64,000 nucleotides of DNA from Flavobacterium sp. SM15 (GCF_022012335.1 NZ_JAKLTO010000002.1:496001-560000); one strand, 5' to 3'; numbered from the stretch's first letter, positions 31,665-42,032 are shown. Numbers and translations: made by a program. Notes: generated by a model from the sequence alone, not told the origin.

Positions 31665-34241
31665 TTAGAAAACTTTAAAACGAAATCCAAGTAAAACATA
31701 ACGTTCCTGCAATCTGTAAGAATACGAAGATACTGCAAAATCGGAGACAAAACTACTGCTGAATCTCTTATGATTAAAAAGATTATGCCCACGCAGATTG
31801 ACTTCACAATTAAACTTCTTTAAATTGTACATTACTTCAAAACCTAAAAAATTATAAAATTCATTTTTCTTGGTGTTAGGAATAAAAGTCTGAATAAAAG
31901 ACTCCAGTATAAAATCCTTTGTTATCTTATAATTTACTTTAAATTCATTTTGAACCTCAATCAGCTTATTTCGTTGCCCATCATCAGCCTCAAAAAAATT
32001 CGAATCAACAGTCATTTTGTTGTTCAGACTAAAAGGTAATCCAAAATTTTTATAAAGGATTAATTCATTTTTAAGTGATTTATTTTTAACAGAACGCAAA
32101 GCCGAATTATCAATAAAATTATAAAAAGTTGAAAAGTTACAAACTCCATTGTACTTAAGATTAATCTTCAAAAAAGGAATCAGCTTATGTATTGAAAGGT
32201 TTAGACTAGTCACAGTATTACCCTGATCCAGCAATACTGTTTTATTATACACAAGACTTGGAGAAAGCTGCGTTGTAAAATAGTAATCTTTATCTTTTGA
32301 AGTATAACTTAATGTCGTTCTAAAAAAAAAGGTGTTATAGAAATCTGAAATGGTATAGCTCAAAGCGGATTCCGTTTTTTTTATATTATCAATTTTGCCT
32401 TCATTCAAGGAAACACTCCGATAAGAATTTAAAATTGGAGCTTGATAAACATTTTCCAACATTGGCGTATCAATATTTTGAAAAAAAACAAATTGAAGAC
32501 TTTGCTTCTTAGTTAAAGCATACTTTACATCAAAGTGAAAAAGACTTTGAAAATCATCAAACTTATCTGCGGTTCTTTTAGCTCGATTATACCATAAGGT
32601 TTCTGTTAATCCGAATTTAAACTTTCCAAGCTGAAACTTTAACTGTGTTGCAAACTGATTAACAAAACTTTTAAAAGCAATATCATTCCGAAATCCATCT
32701 ACCAGAAAATTTTCATATCCAAGCCAACTATCGAGTTTGTCAGTTTTGCTTTCTATAGTATTGCTAATCTTTAAATTGACTTTATTCCAATTATGATAAT
32801 ATTGCAGCTGACCATTAAAAAAATTTGTAGCAATCGTACTAAGTTGTCGGTCGGCCAACTCCGAATTTGTAATCTCGATACTCGGAAAAAGCAGAAAATC
32901 TTGTTCAGATTTGTTCTGTGAAACTAAGGCTGAAAAATCCAATGCTGATTTTTTGTCAAGCATTTTTGTAATTACTGCCTTTCCCCCGATGAAAAACCCG
33001 TCAGTATTTACATTGTTTTTACGAAGAATACTATTGTTCGATGCTGCATTTTCAAAACTTGATTGGCGTTTTTCAAACATCATTTTTGTAGAAATCTGCA
33101 AATCATCATCATTATAGTATTCTATTTGATTGTTAAAAGACAAGACTTCAGGTTTTTTAATTTGATGATCAATATTTTCATAAACAAAATTCTGATCTTC
33201 AAAACGATAATTGGTTACATTTTCTGTATCCTGAAAAAAACGATCTTTTAAATAATTAACACCAAACGTTAAGGCGGTTTGTTTTGATTTTTTAATTTTT
33301 AAAGAATTGTTTGTTACAAAAGTTTCATTCAACAACGAATTATCTTTACCCAAATTCTGTGGAAAATTACCCTGAACTATCAAATCTCTGGTTTTCCCAT
33401 TTCTTGTCAAATCGGATTCTACAACCATCGATTCATCACTGATTCCAATTGTATTAACCCCACTAGAGCTAAAACCTTTATATTGAGAATGTAATAGCAA
33501 TGCTGTAGCTGTATTATTGTATTTTGAATCCAAACCGTTCTCTAACTCTGATCGCATCGTTAAGACAGGCAATCCTTTTTTAAGTTTAAGATTAATGGCA
33601 ACTTTATCGGTTTCAGAAATTTTGTGAAGCACTTTATTTGCATTGAAGTTTTCAATTGCCTCTACCGATTCTACAGCGTTAACCTCCAGATTTTTGCTCC
33701 CGATAGTGTACCGAGAATTAAAAAGGTCATCACCATCAAGCATTAAAGCTTGAATCTCTTTCCCTTTAAAAAAAATCTTTCCGGCATCTGTAACTGTAAC
33801 ACCCGGCAATTTCTTAAGTAAATCTTCAACGACTCGTTCCGAACCATCTTTAAAAAGTTCAGGATTGTAAACCACAGTGTCTTTTTTTTGACTGACAGCC
33901 AACTGTTTTTTCACTACAACTTCCTGCAGAACATTTACTTTTCTAACAAGTTCAAACTTAAGCACTTCGCTTGTTGTTTTTTTCAGAAATACTGAGTGAG
34001 GTTCATAGTTTAAATGCGCCACTCGGATTTCCAGACTATCCTGACTTATGTTATGAAAAACGAACTTTCCGTTTGCGTCCGTTGAAGTGTTGGCTAAAAT
34101 CCTAGTCCCTTTTTTAACAAGTACCTGAGCTCCAAAAACTTTAGTGGTATCACAACTCACAATTCCTGAAATATCCTGTGAGAAAACACTATTTACAAAT
34201 ATAAAATGTACAAAAAAAAAGGCAATTATCTTATTAATCAT
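31665..34241 (-). CDS. Outer-membrane beta-barrel protein with carboxypeptidase-regulatory-like domain
   Basis: An 858-residue exported protein (signal peptide ending NSVFSQ). Residues about 22-105 form a carboxypeptidase D regulatory-like domain (ANTSTDANGKFVFHNISQDS), then a plug-like domain (VVEDLLKKLPGVTVTDAGKI, IQALMLDGDDLFNSRYTIG) and a long barrel ending VLLGFRFKVF. No clear TonB box is seen. It overlaps the upstream GLPGLI gene by 8 bases, so the two are co-translated. The region looks more AT-rich than its flanks. It may import or export the product of the small peptide gene two genes upstream, but this is inference. Confidence 0.88.
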   Translation of the reverse strand: MINKIIAFFFVHFIFVNSVFSQDISGIVSCDTTKVFGAQVLVKKGTRILANTSTDANGKFVFHNISQDSLEIRVAHLNYEPHSVFLKKTTSEVLKFELVRKVNVLQEVVVKKQLAVSQKKDTVVYNPELFKDGSERVVEDLLKKLPGVTVTDAGKIFFKGKEIQALMLDGDDLFNSRYTIGSKNLEVNAVESVEAIENFNANKVLHKISETDKVAINLKLKKGLPVLTMRSELENGLDSKYNNTATALLLHSQYKGFSSSGVNTIGISDESMVVESDLTRNGKTRDLIVQGNFPQNLGKDNSLLNETFVTNNSLKIKKSKQTALTFGVNYLKDRFFQDTENVTNYRFEDQNFVYENIDHQIKKPEVLSFNNQIEYYNDDDLQISTKMMFEKRQSSFENAASNNSILRKNNVNTDGFFIGGKAVITKMLDKKSALDFSALVSQNKSEQDFLLFPSIEITNSELADRQLSTIATNFFNGQLQYYHNWNKVNLKISNTIESKTDKLDSWLGYENFLVDGFRNDIAFKSFVNQFATQLKFQLGKFKFGLTETLWYNRAKRTADKFDDFQSLFHFDVKYALTKKQSLQFVFFQNIDTPMLENVYQAPILNSYRSVSLNEGKIDNIKKTESALSYTISDFYNTFFFRTTLSYTSKDKDYYFTTQLSPSLVYNKTVLLDQGNTVTSLNLSIHKLIPFLKINLKYNGVCNFSTFYNFIDNSALRSVKNKSLKNELILYKNFGLPFSLNNKMTVDSNFFEADDGQRNKLIEVQNEFKVNYKITKDFILESFIQTFIPNTKKNEFYNFLGFEVMYNLKKFNCEVNLRGHNLFNHKRFSSSFVSDFAVSSYSYRLQERYVLLGFRFKVF

Positions 34242-34974
34242 CCGATAGCAATTCTAAACCTCCCCTTTTTATCGAAGCATTCCCTCCAGATTGTTCGGAT
34301 GAAAACGATTCCAGTTCTGCATATTTTCTATTGTATTCTTTTTTAAAATCTTTAAAAGACGTCAGTTTTTGATTGGCAAAAGGGTTTAAATTATCCTTAA
34401 TAGACGAATCCAAATGAAGTTCTATTGCTTCAGCTGAAAAGACCGCTGTAGAGTTGACAAGCATTACTTTCAAAATCAGACCTGGCAACCCATTGAACTT
34501 CCCAGGCCCTTCTGCTACCGGAATATCTTCAGCAAAATAAGCGATGTACTCTCGTCCGCGGAATCTTGTCGTTGCCTTACGGCATTTGTGTTTAAGCACG
34601 GTTAAAGTATCTTCTTCTATCTTCCAAGAAAAAATATTGAGCTGATCAGCAACCAAAAATGTTTTCGTAAAAATTCGCTCTTCCGAATACAAACTGTTTT
34701 TTAAAAAATCCTTATAAACATAGGTTGTATCATTCCCTATTTTAACGATTCTTGAAGTACTGTTATTTTTATCTGTCACAGATTCTGGAAGAGCTTTTTT
34801 TAAAAACTTCTTTTGCAATGATGTGCCATTAGAGTGATCCAACAAATAACAATGATTAAACGGCTTAGCGGACATACCAGACATATCAATTTGCACATCA
34901 TATTTAATCTGAAGCCTCTGACTATTAGCAAAGAAAAAGAGCAGTCCAAATAATACTGTTAATTTTTTTTTCAT
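34234..34974 (-). CDS. GLPGLI family protein
   Basis: A 246-residue exported protein (signal peptide ending ANSQ) carrying the family-naming motif in GPGKFNGLPGLILKVML near residue 160. GLPGLI proteins are Bacteroidota-specific, of unknown function, and commonly lie beside TonB-type barrels as here. The 3' end overlaps the barrel gene by 8 bases. A hairpin in the 50-base spacer separates it from the small peptide gene. A periplasmic or surface partner of the barrel is the simplest inference. Confidence 0.93.
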   Translation of the reverse strand: MKKKLTVLFGLLFFFANSQRLQIKYDVQIDMSGMSAKPFNHCYLLDHSNGTSLQKKFLKKALPESVTDKNNSTSRIVKIGNDTTYVYKDFLKNSLYSEERIFTKTFLVADQLNIFSWKIEEDTLTVLKHKCRKATTRFRGREYIAYFAEDIPVAEGPGKFNGLPGLILKVMLVNSTAVFSAEAIELHLDSSIKDNLNPFANQKLTSFKDFKKEYNRKYAELESFSSEQSGGNASIKRGGLELLSDD

Positions 34975-34991
34975 ATTCCCATAAATTTAAA

Positions 34992-35009
34992 CCGGCCAAA
35001 AAAGGCCGA
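34992..35009 (-). other. Hairpin between peptide gene and GLPGLI gene
   Basis: On the minus strand CGGCC TTTTTT GGCCG: a short GC stem with a T-only loop, in the 50-base spacer. It could stabilise the upstream peptide message or partly stop transcription. Confidence 0.5.
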
Positions 35010-35024
35010 TCTTTATTAAAATTT

Positions 35025-35300
35025 TTATGCAGCCGCTAAAACCATATCAAGAGCCTTATCAGAGCAAACTTTCAAAGCAACTCTTGTAGTAACTTCAGTC
35101 TCAGCATTGGGTTGAGATTCAAATGTTTTACAACATTGGGCAGATGCCACTTCATTCCCTTCAGAATCTAACGCCCTAGAAGTTTCGCAAATTGTTACAG
35201 AGCGTGTAATAACTTCTTTAGAATCTTTACTTTCTTTACTTGATGCAAATGCAGAAGAACCAATTGACAACAACGTAATCACTAAAATTGTTTTTTTCAT
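35025..35300 (-). CDS. Small exported cysteine-containing peptide
   Basis: A 91-residue protein with a clear signal peptide (MKKTILVITLLSIGSSAFA). The mature part of about 72 residues begins with a Ser/Lys/Glu-rich stretch and has four cysteines arranged C-x(~17)-CC-x(~22)-C (ICETS, QCCKTF, KVCSDK), enough for two disulfides, and ends in DMVLAAA. No family is recognised. It is the first gene of a minus-strand run with GLPGLI and a barrel protein, so it is a candidate substrate, ligand or processed peptide of that pair. A leader of about 150 AT-rich bases precedes it. Confidence 0.75.
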   Translation of the reverse strand: MKKTILVITLLSIGSSAFASSKESKDSKEVITRSVTICETSRALDSEGNEVASAQCCKTFESQPNAETEVTTRVALKVCSDKALDMVLAAA

Positions 35301-35446
35301 TTTTCTTTAAATTTAGATTAATAATCCTACGAATTAAAAAAAAAGAAACAAAATACAAGAATAATATTACATTTAACATATTAAACAATATCCTTACTAC
35401 AAAAAAACTATCTATTTGAAATTTTTATTAATATGAAAGAAACTAC

Positions 35447-35914
35447 TTATTGGCTCGAAGCTTTGAAATCAAATTGCTTTTTCATGCAGACCGAACTGTC
35501 AACACCTATGTATTGTCCGTAATTTGCTATCGGTTGGTATCCGAATTTCTTATACAATGCTATAGCATTCTCAAGCTTTTGGGAAGTTTCTAAGATACAC
35601 GAACTAAATCCTAATTCTCCTGCCCAAGCTTCCAATTCCTGTAAAATGGCATTGGCTACTCCTTTGTTTCGGTGCTCAGGATGTACAAACATACGCTTGA
35701 TTTCTCCGGTTTGAGCATCGTATTCTTTGAGAGCTCCACAACCTATGGCTACATCATCTTCATAACAAACCACTACATTTTGAAGGTAAATCTGGTTGTA
35801 TTGTGCAAAAAAATCCTTCTCCTCACCATCAATATCGATCAAAAAGGTATCGAACAATTGCGTGAGGTATTTGAAATCCGGAGCATCAGAAGTGGTACGA
35901 ACGAGCTGTATCAT
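35447..35914 (-). CDS. GNAT family N-acetyltransferase
   Basis: A 155-residue acyltransferase. CGALKEYDAQTGEIKRMFVH and the acetyl-CoA-binding PEHRNKGVANAILQELEAWA, followed by ALYKKFGYQPI, are the GNAT motifs A and B. The acceptor is unknown. Its first base overlaps the last base of the AAA ATPase gene, so they are translationally coupled. Confidence 0.92.
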   Translation of the reverse strand: MIQLVRTTSDAPDFKYLTQLFDTFLIDIDGEEKDFFAQYNQIYLQNVVVCYEDDVAIGCGALKEYDAQTGEIKRMFVHPEHRNKGVANAILQELEAWAGELGFSSCILETSQKLENAIALYKKFGYQPIANYGQYIGVDSSVCMKKQFDFKASSQ

Positions 35915-36618
35915 CAGTGTAATTTATTAATTTCCGCTTGAATGATATTGTTTTTCACTGCTGCAAAAACGTGATTTTTAGCTTCTGCAAAGGAAACTTC
36001 ATATACACGCTCCAATTTGGTGAATTCCGACGGATATTTTGCTAACAATTTATCGTAATACTTATCCAACACTTCTTTGGAAGGTAAAGTGAATTCTAAT
36101 TTCAATTCGAAACGACGCACTAAAGCTTCGTCGATCATCTGGATTTGATTGGTAGCGGCGATCAGGATGGATTTCTTTGGAAAATGGTCAATCAGTTGCA
36201 GAATAGCATTCACCACCCTTTTCATTTCGCTGTTGTCTTTGTTGTCGTAATCACGGATTTGCCCGAGTGAATCGAATTCATCAAAAAACAAAACGGCGCT
36301 TTCATAATTCACTTCCTTGAACAAGCTTTCGATGTTTTTCGCGGTTTCTCCCAATTTCGAAGATATTATGCTCGCCAAATTCACGATAATGATTTTCTTG
36401 TCGAGTTTCTTGGCAATCGCTTTGGCGGTCATGGTTTTACCACAACCGGTCTTGCCGTACAACAACATTTTATTGATTACCGGAAGCTCGTATTTTTCCA
36501 GCACTTCCCGAAACTGGTATTCCTTCAAAAACTGGTTGATTTGTTTGGACACGGCTTCGTTGAAAACCACATCTTCCAGATTAATAGTGCTTCGGTCGGT
36601 GAAATATAACGTACTCAA
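35914..36618 (-). CDS. Small single-domain AAA ATPase
   Basis: A 234-residue AAA protein with almost no N-terminal domain: Walker A in LLYGKTGCGKTMTAKAIA, Walker B in AVLFFDEFDSLG, sensor I in ILIAATNQIQMID and the arginine-finger-like VRRFEL. Such minimal AAA proteins need partners for substrate choice. It shares an overlap with GNAT and lies 28 bases after a 75-residue gene, forming a three-gene run. The function is unknown. Confidence 0.9.
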   Translation of the reverse strand: MSTLYFTDRSTINLEDVVFNEAVSKQINQFLKEYQFREVLEKYELPVINKMLLYGKTGCGKTMTAKAIAKKLDKKIIIVNLASIISSKLGETAKNIESLFKEVNYESAVLFFDEFDSLGQIRDYDNKDNSEMKRVVNAILQLIDHFPKKSILIAATNQIQMIDEALVRRFELKLEFTLPSKEVLDKYYDKLLAKYPSEFTKLERVYEVSFAEAKNHVFAAVKNNIIQAEINKLH

Positions 36619-36646
36619 GGAATTGAATTTTAAATCGGAAAACTAC

Positions 36647-36874
36647 TTATTCTTTATCGTTGGCCAAAAAGAAATTGCGGGATTTCTTCGGATACTGGTC
36701 GTAACTTTTATCGCTAGGGTTTTCAATTACGGTTTTGATGTTCACTTCATCGCCTACTTTAAAATTTGCCACCGTGTATTGATAGTCTAACAAATATTCC
36801 CCACAGAAAAAATTTCCATTTTCATCTTTTTCGATGATTCCTGTGTACACCCCTTTTTTCTTATCTTTTGACAT
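36647..36874 (-). CDS. Hypothetical 75-residue protein
   Basis: A small soluble, charged protein starting MSKDKKKGVYTGIIEKDENG and containing NFKVGDEVNIKTVIENPSDK, which suggests a beta-rich SH3/OB-like fold. No family is recognised. It is first in a run with the AAA ATPase and GNAT genes, with 28 bases spacing. Confidence 0.75.
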   Translation of the reverse strand: MSKDKKKGVYTGIIEKDENGNFFCGEYLLDYQYTVANFKVGDEVNIKTVIENPSDKSYDQYPKKSRNFFLANDKE

Positions 36875-36928
36875 AATTTTTCAGTTTTAAAACACAAAGG
36901 TACGAAGACCAAACCGATTTGCCGCTAA

Positions 36929-36961
36929 ACAAAAAAACAGCCATCAAAATGACGGCTGCTT
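36929..36961 (-). terminator. nrdA terminator
   Basis: On the minus strand CAGCCGTC and GATGGCTG pair with one G-T wobble around a 5-base loop, followed by seven T. Confidence 0.85.
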
Positions 36962-36992
36962 TCCTCTATTAATACAAATCAAATTCTTTTTA

Positions 36993-39395
36993 TTACGATC
37001 CACACATTTCGCAATCTTCCGGACCGGCGTTTTTAGAACGCTCTAACATCGCTCGGAATTCCTCTGCGGACATTTCTTCGTTTTCGTTAGCGACTTCCGC
37101 TGCAACCGCGATCGGTTCCGCTTTTTTATCGTTGTTCAACGTAAACTTGATCGCATCTACCGCTGATTTAGTTCTCAAATAATACATACCAGTTTTCAAA
37201 CCAGACTGCCATGCGTAGAAGTGCATCGATGTTAATTTCGAGAACGTTGCTCCTTCCATGAACAGGTTTAACGATTGCGACTGGTCGATGAAATATCCTC
37301 TGTGACGGGACATATCGATAATATCTTTCATACTCATTTCCCAAACCGTTCGGTACAATTCTTTGATATCCTGCGGAATACCGTCAATATCCTGAATCGA
37401 TCCGTTGGCACGCATGATTTCCTGTTTCAGGTTCTCATTCCACAAGCCTAAACTCACTAAATCGTGCAACAAGTGTTTGTTTACCACAATGAACTCTCCG
37501 GACAATACACGACGGGTGTAAATGTTAGAAGTGTACGGCTCAAACGCTTCGTTGTTTCCTAAGATTTGCGAAGTCGAAGCAGTTGGCATCGGCGCCATTA
37601 ACAATGAGTTACGCACTCCATTAGCCATTACTTCTTTACGAAGCGAAGCCCAATCCCAACGACCGCTTAAATCACCATCATTCAAGCCCCAAAGGTTATA
37701 TTGGAATTCTCCCTGAGAAATTGGAGATCCTTGGAACGTCGAGTACGGCCCTTCTTCTTTTGCCATTTCCATAGAAGCGGTAACAGCTGCAAAATAGATC
37801 GTTTCGAAGATTTCCTGGTTTAATTTTTTAGCTTCATCCGAAGTAAACGGCATTCTTAGTAAGATGAACGCATCGGCCAAACCTTGCACCCCTAATCCTA
37901 CCGGACGGTGACGCATGTTGGAGTTTTCCGCTTCTTTTACCGGATAGTAGTTTCTGTCGATTACCTTGTTCAGGTTGCGGGTTACACGCTTGGTAACATC
38001 GTGTAATAATTGGTGGTTGAACTGGCCATTTTCCACAAACATTGGTAGGGAAATCGAAGCTAAGTTACACACCGCAATTTCATCGGCAGAAGTATATTCT
38101 AAAATCTCGGTACACAAATTCGAAGAACGAATCGTTCCTAAATTTTTCTGGTTTGATTTACGGTTCGCCGCGTCTTTGTACAACATGTATGGCGTTCCGG
38201 TCTCGATTTGTGACTCTAATATTTTTTCCCAAAGCTCACGGGCTTTGATGGTTTTTCTTCCTTTTCCGGCTTGTTCGTATTTAATGTACATCGCGTCAAA
38301 CTCGTCACCATAAACATCATATAAGCCCGGGCATTCGTTCGGACACATTAACGTCCAGTGCGCATCATCCTGAACACGTTTCATGAACAAGTCGTTCATC
38401 CACATGGCGAAGAACAAATCACGCGCACGCATTTCTTCTTTTCCGTGGTTTTTCTTCAAATCCAGGAAGTCGAAAATATCGGCATGCCAAGGCTCAATGT
38501 AAATTGCGAAACTTCCTTTACGTTTTCCACCGCCTTGATCTACGTAACGCGCTGTATCGTTAAATACACGTAACATCGGCACAATTCCGTTTGAAGTTCC
38601 GTTTGTTCCGCGAATGTACGAACCGGTTGCTCTCACGTTATGGATAGACAATCCGATTCCTCCGGCAGATTGCGAGATTTTTGCGGTTTGTTTTAAGGTA
38701 TCGTAAATTCCATCAATACTGTCATCCTGCATGGTCAACAAGAAACAAGAAGACATTTGTGGTTTTGGAGTTCCGGCATTGAAAAGCGTTGGCGTAGCGT
38801 GTGTGAAGAATTTCTTCGACATTAGCTCATAGGTTTCAATCGCTGCAGGAATATCGTTTAGGTGAATCCCTACGGAAACACGCATTAACATATGCTGAGG
38901 GCGCTCTACAATCTGCCCGTTGATGCGCAACAAATACGAACGTTCTAAAGTTTTAAATCCGAAATAGTCGTAGTTAAAATCGCGGTTGTAGATGATGGAC
39001 GAATCCAACGTCTCCGCATTCTCCATGATCGCCTGATACACTTCTTCCGATAACAAAGGCGCTTCCTGGCCTGTTCTAGGATTTACATAGTGGAACATAT
39101 CCGACATGGTTTCCGAGAAGGATTTTTTAGTATTCTTATGCAAGTTGGAAACCGCAATACGAGCTGCCAATTGCGCATAATCCGGATGGGTTACCGTCAT
39201 GGAAGCTGCTGTTTCCGCTGCTAAATTATCTAACTCTGAAGTAGTTACCCCATCGTACAAACCTTCAATAACACGCATGGCAACTTTTACCGGATCAACC
39301 AAATCGTTTAATCCGTAGCATAAAATTCTAACTCGGTCGGTGATCTTATCGAACATAACCGGCTCTCTTCTTCCGTCTCTTTTTACTACATACAT
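36993..39395 (-). CDS. nrdA: Ribonucleoside-diphosphate reductase alpha subunit
   Basis: An 800-residue class Ia large subunit. An ATP-cone ([20 protein letters not shown]) is followed by the catalytic ten-stranded barrel with the cysteines in [14 protein letters not shown] and [11 protein letters not shown], and the C-terminal CEMCGS redox pair that reloads the active site from thioredoxin. It converts NDPs to dNDPs with the NrdB radical. nrdB lies upstream with 70 bases spacing; the order nrdB-nrdA is the reverse of the E. coli order. Confidence 0.97.
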   Translation of the reverse strand: MYVVKRDGRREPVMFDKITDRVRILCYGLNDLVDPVKVAMRVIEGLYDGVTTSELDNLAAETAASMTVTHPDYAQLAARIAVSNLHKNTKKSFSETMSDMFHYVNPRTGQEAPLLSEEVYQAIMENAETLDSSIIYNRDFNYDYFGFKTLERSYLLRINGQIVERPQHMLMRVSVGIHLNDIPAAIETYELMSKKFFTHATPTLFNAGTPKPQMSSCFLLTMQDDSIDGIYDTLKQTAKISQSAGGIGLSIHNVRATGSYIRGTNGTSNGIVPMLRVFNDTARYVDQGGGKRKGSFAIYIEPWHADIFDFLDLKKNHGKEEMRARDLFFAMWMNDLFMKRVQDDAHWTLMCPNECPGLYDVYGDEFDAMYIKYEQAGKGRKTIKARELWEKILESQIETGTPYMLYKDAANRKSNQKNLGTIRSSNLCTEILEYTSADEIAVCNLASISLPMFVENGQFNHQLLHDVTKRVTRNLNKVIDRNYYPVKEAENSNMRHRPVGLGVQGLADAFILLRMPFTSDEAKKLNQEIFETIYFAAVTASMEMAKEEGPYSTFQGSPISQGEFQYNLWGLNDGDLSGRWDWASLRKEVMANGVRNSLLMAPMPTASTSQILGNNEAFEPYTSNIYTRRVLSGEFIVVNKHLLHDLVSLGLWNENLKQEIMRANGSIQDIDGIPQDIKELYRTVWEMSMKDIIDMSRHRGYFIDQSQSLNLFMEGATFSKLTSMHFYAWQSGLKTGMYYLRTKSAVDAIKFTLNNDKKAEPIAVAAEVANENEEMSAEEFRAMLERSKNAGPEDCEMCGS

Positions 39396-39465
39396 ATTGT
39401 TACTGTTTTGAAGGTTATTTATTTATTGTTGGCACAAAGCCGTGAATTTTCTAAAGGGTATTCGA

Positions 39466-40443
39466 TTAAAAATCAGCGTCGAAGCTAATTTTCTGCGAAT
39501 CGGTGTCTTTGTTCAACACCCCTGCTTTTTGGTATTCGGAAACGCGTTTTTCGAAGAAATTCGTTTTTCCTTGTAATGAAATCATGTCCATGAAATCGAA
39601 CGGGTTGTTTGAATTGTACACTTTAGAGCAACCCAATTCCACTAATAATCGATCCGCTACGAACTCTAAATATTGCGTCATTAATCCTGCGTTCATTCCA
39701 ATCAAACTTACCGGAAGTGATTCCGTAATAAATTCTCTTTCAATATTTAAAGCATCGGTAATGATATCGGTGATTCGTTCTTTAGAAACTTTATTAATCA
39801 AGTGATTATTATGTAAGTGTACCGCGAAATCACAATGCACTCCTTCATCTCTAGAAATCAACTCATTAGAAAAGGTCAAGCCCGGCATCAAACCACGTTT
39901 TTTCAACCAGAAGATCGAACAGAACGCTCCGGAAAAGAAAATCCCTTCCACTGCAGCAAACGCAATAAGTCGTTCAGCAAACGAATCGGATTCGATCCAT
40001 TTTAACGCCCATTCCGCTTTTTTCTTAATTGCAGGAAACACTTCAATAGCGTGAAACAACTGATTTTTCTCTTCTTCGTTTTTCACATACGTATCAATCA
40101 ATAAGGAATACGTTTCGCTGTGAATGTTCTCCATCATGATCTGAAAACCGTAGAAAAACTTGGCTTCCGGATATTGTACTTCGTTTACAAAATTCTCAGC
40201 CAAATTCTCATTTACAATTCCGTCAGAAGCTGCAAAGAAGGCTAAAATATGCTTGATGAAATATTTTTCATCGTCGTTCAATTTAGAATTCCAATCGGTT
40301 AAATCTTGGTGTAAATCGATTTCTTCCGCGGTCCAGAAACTGGCTTGCGATTTTTTATACCATTCCCAAATATCATGGTGTTTGATAGGAAAAATTACAA
40401 AACGATCTTTGTTTTCTTGCAATATAGGCTCAACTACAGACAT
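39466..40443 (-). CDS. nrdB: Ribonucleoside-diphosphate reductase beta subunit
   Basis: A 325-residue diiron protein. The first ligand region is [17 protein letters not shown], the two E-x-x-H motifs are [13 protein letters not shown] and [13 protein letters not shown], and a tyrosine sits after the first E-x-x-H as expected for the class Ia tyrosyl radical. Residues near the end ([12 protein letters not shown]) match class Ia, not class Ib. The 267-base stretch between it and DUF3109 (40444-40710) is AT-rich; I saw no reading frame and no recognisable NrdR box there. Confidence 0.97.
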   Translation of the reverse strand: MSVVEPILQENKDRFVIFPIKHHDIWEWYKKSQASFWTAEEIDLHQDLTDWNSKLNDDEKYFIKHILAFFAASDGIVNENLAENFVNEVQYPEAKFFYGFQIMMENIHSETYSLLIDTYVKNEEEKNQLFHAIEVFPAIKKKAEWALKWIESDSFAERLIAFAAVEGIFFSGAFCSIFWLKKRGLMPGLTFSNELISRDEGVHCDFAVHLHNNHLINKVSKERITDIITDALNIEREFITESLPVSLIGMNAGLMTQYLEFVADRLLVELGCSKVYNSNNPFDFMDMISLQGKTNFFEKRVSEYQKAGVLNKDTDSQKISFDADF

Positions 40444-40710
40444 AGTTCCTTGACTTTTATACGATTAAAAAAATGATTATTTAACTAGATTGGGGTTTAC
40501 AAAGATTGTCATTTGTATTGTAAAAAGAAAGCCAAACTTATTCACAATTCGGTCGAGTTTTTAACAATGAAGATTTTTCTTTCGTGGAATTTTTATTTTG
40601 ATAAATTACTGATTACCAGTAAAATACAAATAACAAAATTCTTACAAATTTTTCATGAACCGCTGTAAAATCATTGGTTCAAAGCCGATTAAAAAACTGA
40701 AAACCTAAGC

Positions 40711-41277
40711 TTACTTTTTATGCTCTTCCGCAATTTTTTCCAATTCGGAATACCACTGGGCACCAAACTTTCTGGTTAGAGATTCTTTTAAAAATTTATA
40801 CACCGGAACTTCCAATTCCTTCCCAAGAGAACACGCATCGTCGCAAATGTGCCACTTATGGTAATTTACCGCTGAAAATTCGGAATATTCCTTAACCCGA
40901 ACCGGGTACAAATGACAGGAAATCGGTTTTTTCCAATCGACAATTCCTTGATTATAAGCCTGCTCAATACCGCAAAGTGCGGTTGGACCGTCAAAGATAA
41001 CGTAAGCACAATCCGCTCCGTCAATTAAAGTAGTTTCAAATTCGCCGTCTTCACCAATTACCGAAGTTCCCTGCGCTTCAATAGCGGCAATTCCTTCCGG
41101 ACGTAAAAACGGCTTTACTTTTGGAAAAATATCCGCCAAAATTTTAGTTTCTTCTTCCGATAGTGGCGCACCTGCATCTCCATCCACACAACAGGCTCCT
41201 TTGCAGGCCGACAAGTTGCACACAAATTCCTTTTCTAAAATCTCCTCCGAAACTATGGTTTTCCCTAACTGAAACAT
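40711..41277 (-). CDS. DUF3109 family cysteine-rich protein
   Basis: A 188-residue protein from the ATG giving MFQLGKTIVSEEILEKEFV. It has clustered cysteines: CNLSACKGACC, then DCAYVIF, LCGIEQAY, SCHLYPVRV and ICDDACSLG. This resembles the CxxCxxxxCC metal-chelating proteins (YkgJ type), in which cysteines bind zinc or an iron-sulfur cluster. No signal peptide is present. Function unknown. The minus-strand gene stands alone and diverges from marC. Confidence 0.88.
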   Translation of the reverse strand: MFQLGKTIVSEEILEKEFVCNLSACKGACCVDGDAGAPLSEEETKILADIFPKVKPFLRPEGIAAIEAQGTSVIGEDGEFETTLIDGADCAYVIFDGPTALCGIEQAYNQGIVDWKKPISCHLYPVRVKEYSEFSAVNYHKWHICDDACSLGKELEVPVYKFLKESLTRKFGAQWYSELEKIAEEHKK

Positions 41278-41415
41278 ATTTTTTAAGCTAAATTTCCGAA
41301 GCAAAGTTACGAAGATTCAAGCCACAATCCCCGAAATGTTAGAAATTAACGATTTATTAGCTAACTTCGTGTTAAAACCAATAATTTTGCAACCTGATAA
41401 ACAACACGACACGCT

Positions 41416-41991
41416 ATGGAATTGGATTTAAAAGAAATTTTAACGGTTGGAATGGTACTTTTTGCGGTAATTGACATCGTGGGAACCATTCCGATTATTG
41501 TGGATTTGAGAAGCAAAGTCGGGCATATTCAATCGGAGAAAGCCTCTGTGGTTTCTGGAATTATTATGATTACTTTTCTTTTTGTAGGAGAAGAAATTCT
41601 GAAATTTATGGGAGTAGACGTAAAATCCTTTGCTGTGGCCGGTTCGTTCATCCTGTTTTTTTTGGCCTTGGAAATGATTTTAGGCATCACTTTATATAAA
41701 GACGAAGAACCGAGCACTGCCTCCATTGTTCCCCTTGCATTTCCATTAATTGCAGGCGCAGGAACCATGACCACTTTACTTTCGTTGCGCGCCCAATACC
41801 AGACCATCAACATTGTTATTGCTATCCTGATCAATATTATTATTGTCTATACCGTTTTAAAATCCTCCTCTAAAATAGAAAAAGCTTTGGGAAAAAATGG
41901 CTTAGGCGTTATTCGAAAAGTCTTTGGAGTGGTGTTACTGGCCATCGCTGTTAAATTATTTGCCGCTAATGTTAAAGGATTATTCGTTTAA
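41416..41991 (+). CDS. MarC family membrane protein
   Basis: A 191-residue protein with six membrane helices; FAVIDIVGTIPIIVDLRSK in helix one and PLAFPLIAGAGTMTTLLSL in the middle are the conserved MarC segments. Despite the name the family has no established resistance role; an amino-acid exporter-like role is sometimes proposed. It is followed after 41 bases by a small membrane protein gene. Confidence 0.92.
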   Translation: MELDLKEILTVGMVLFAVIDIVGTIPIIVDLRSKVGHIQSEKASVVSGIIMITFLFVGEEILKFMGVDVKSFAVAGSFILFFLALEMILGITLYKDEEPSTASIVPLAFPLIAGAGTMTTLLSLRAQYQTINIVIAILINIIIVYTVLKSSSKIEKALGKNGLGVIRKVFGVVLLAIAVKLFAANVKGLFV

Positions 41992-42032
41992 CCTGATTTT
42001 TACTAGCTTTACACCGTGTTTCGATAAAATAA

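Noticed and set aside
31665..35300. Integrated mobile element
   Set aside because: Although AT-rich and between core genes, I saw no integrase, transposase, terminal repeats or tRNA attachment site.
40444..40710. NrdR box or other regulator site upstream of nrdB
   Set aside because: No recognisable NrdR-type palindrome pair; only AT-rich sequence and a weak AATCTTTG element without good upstream spacing.
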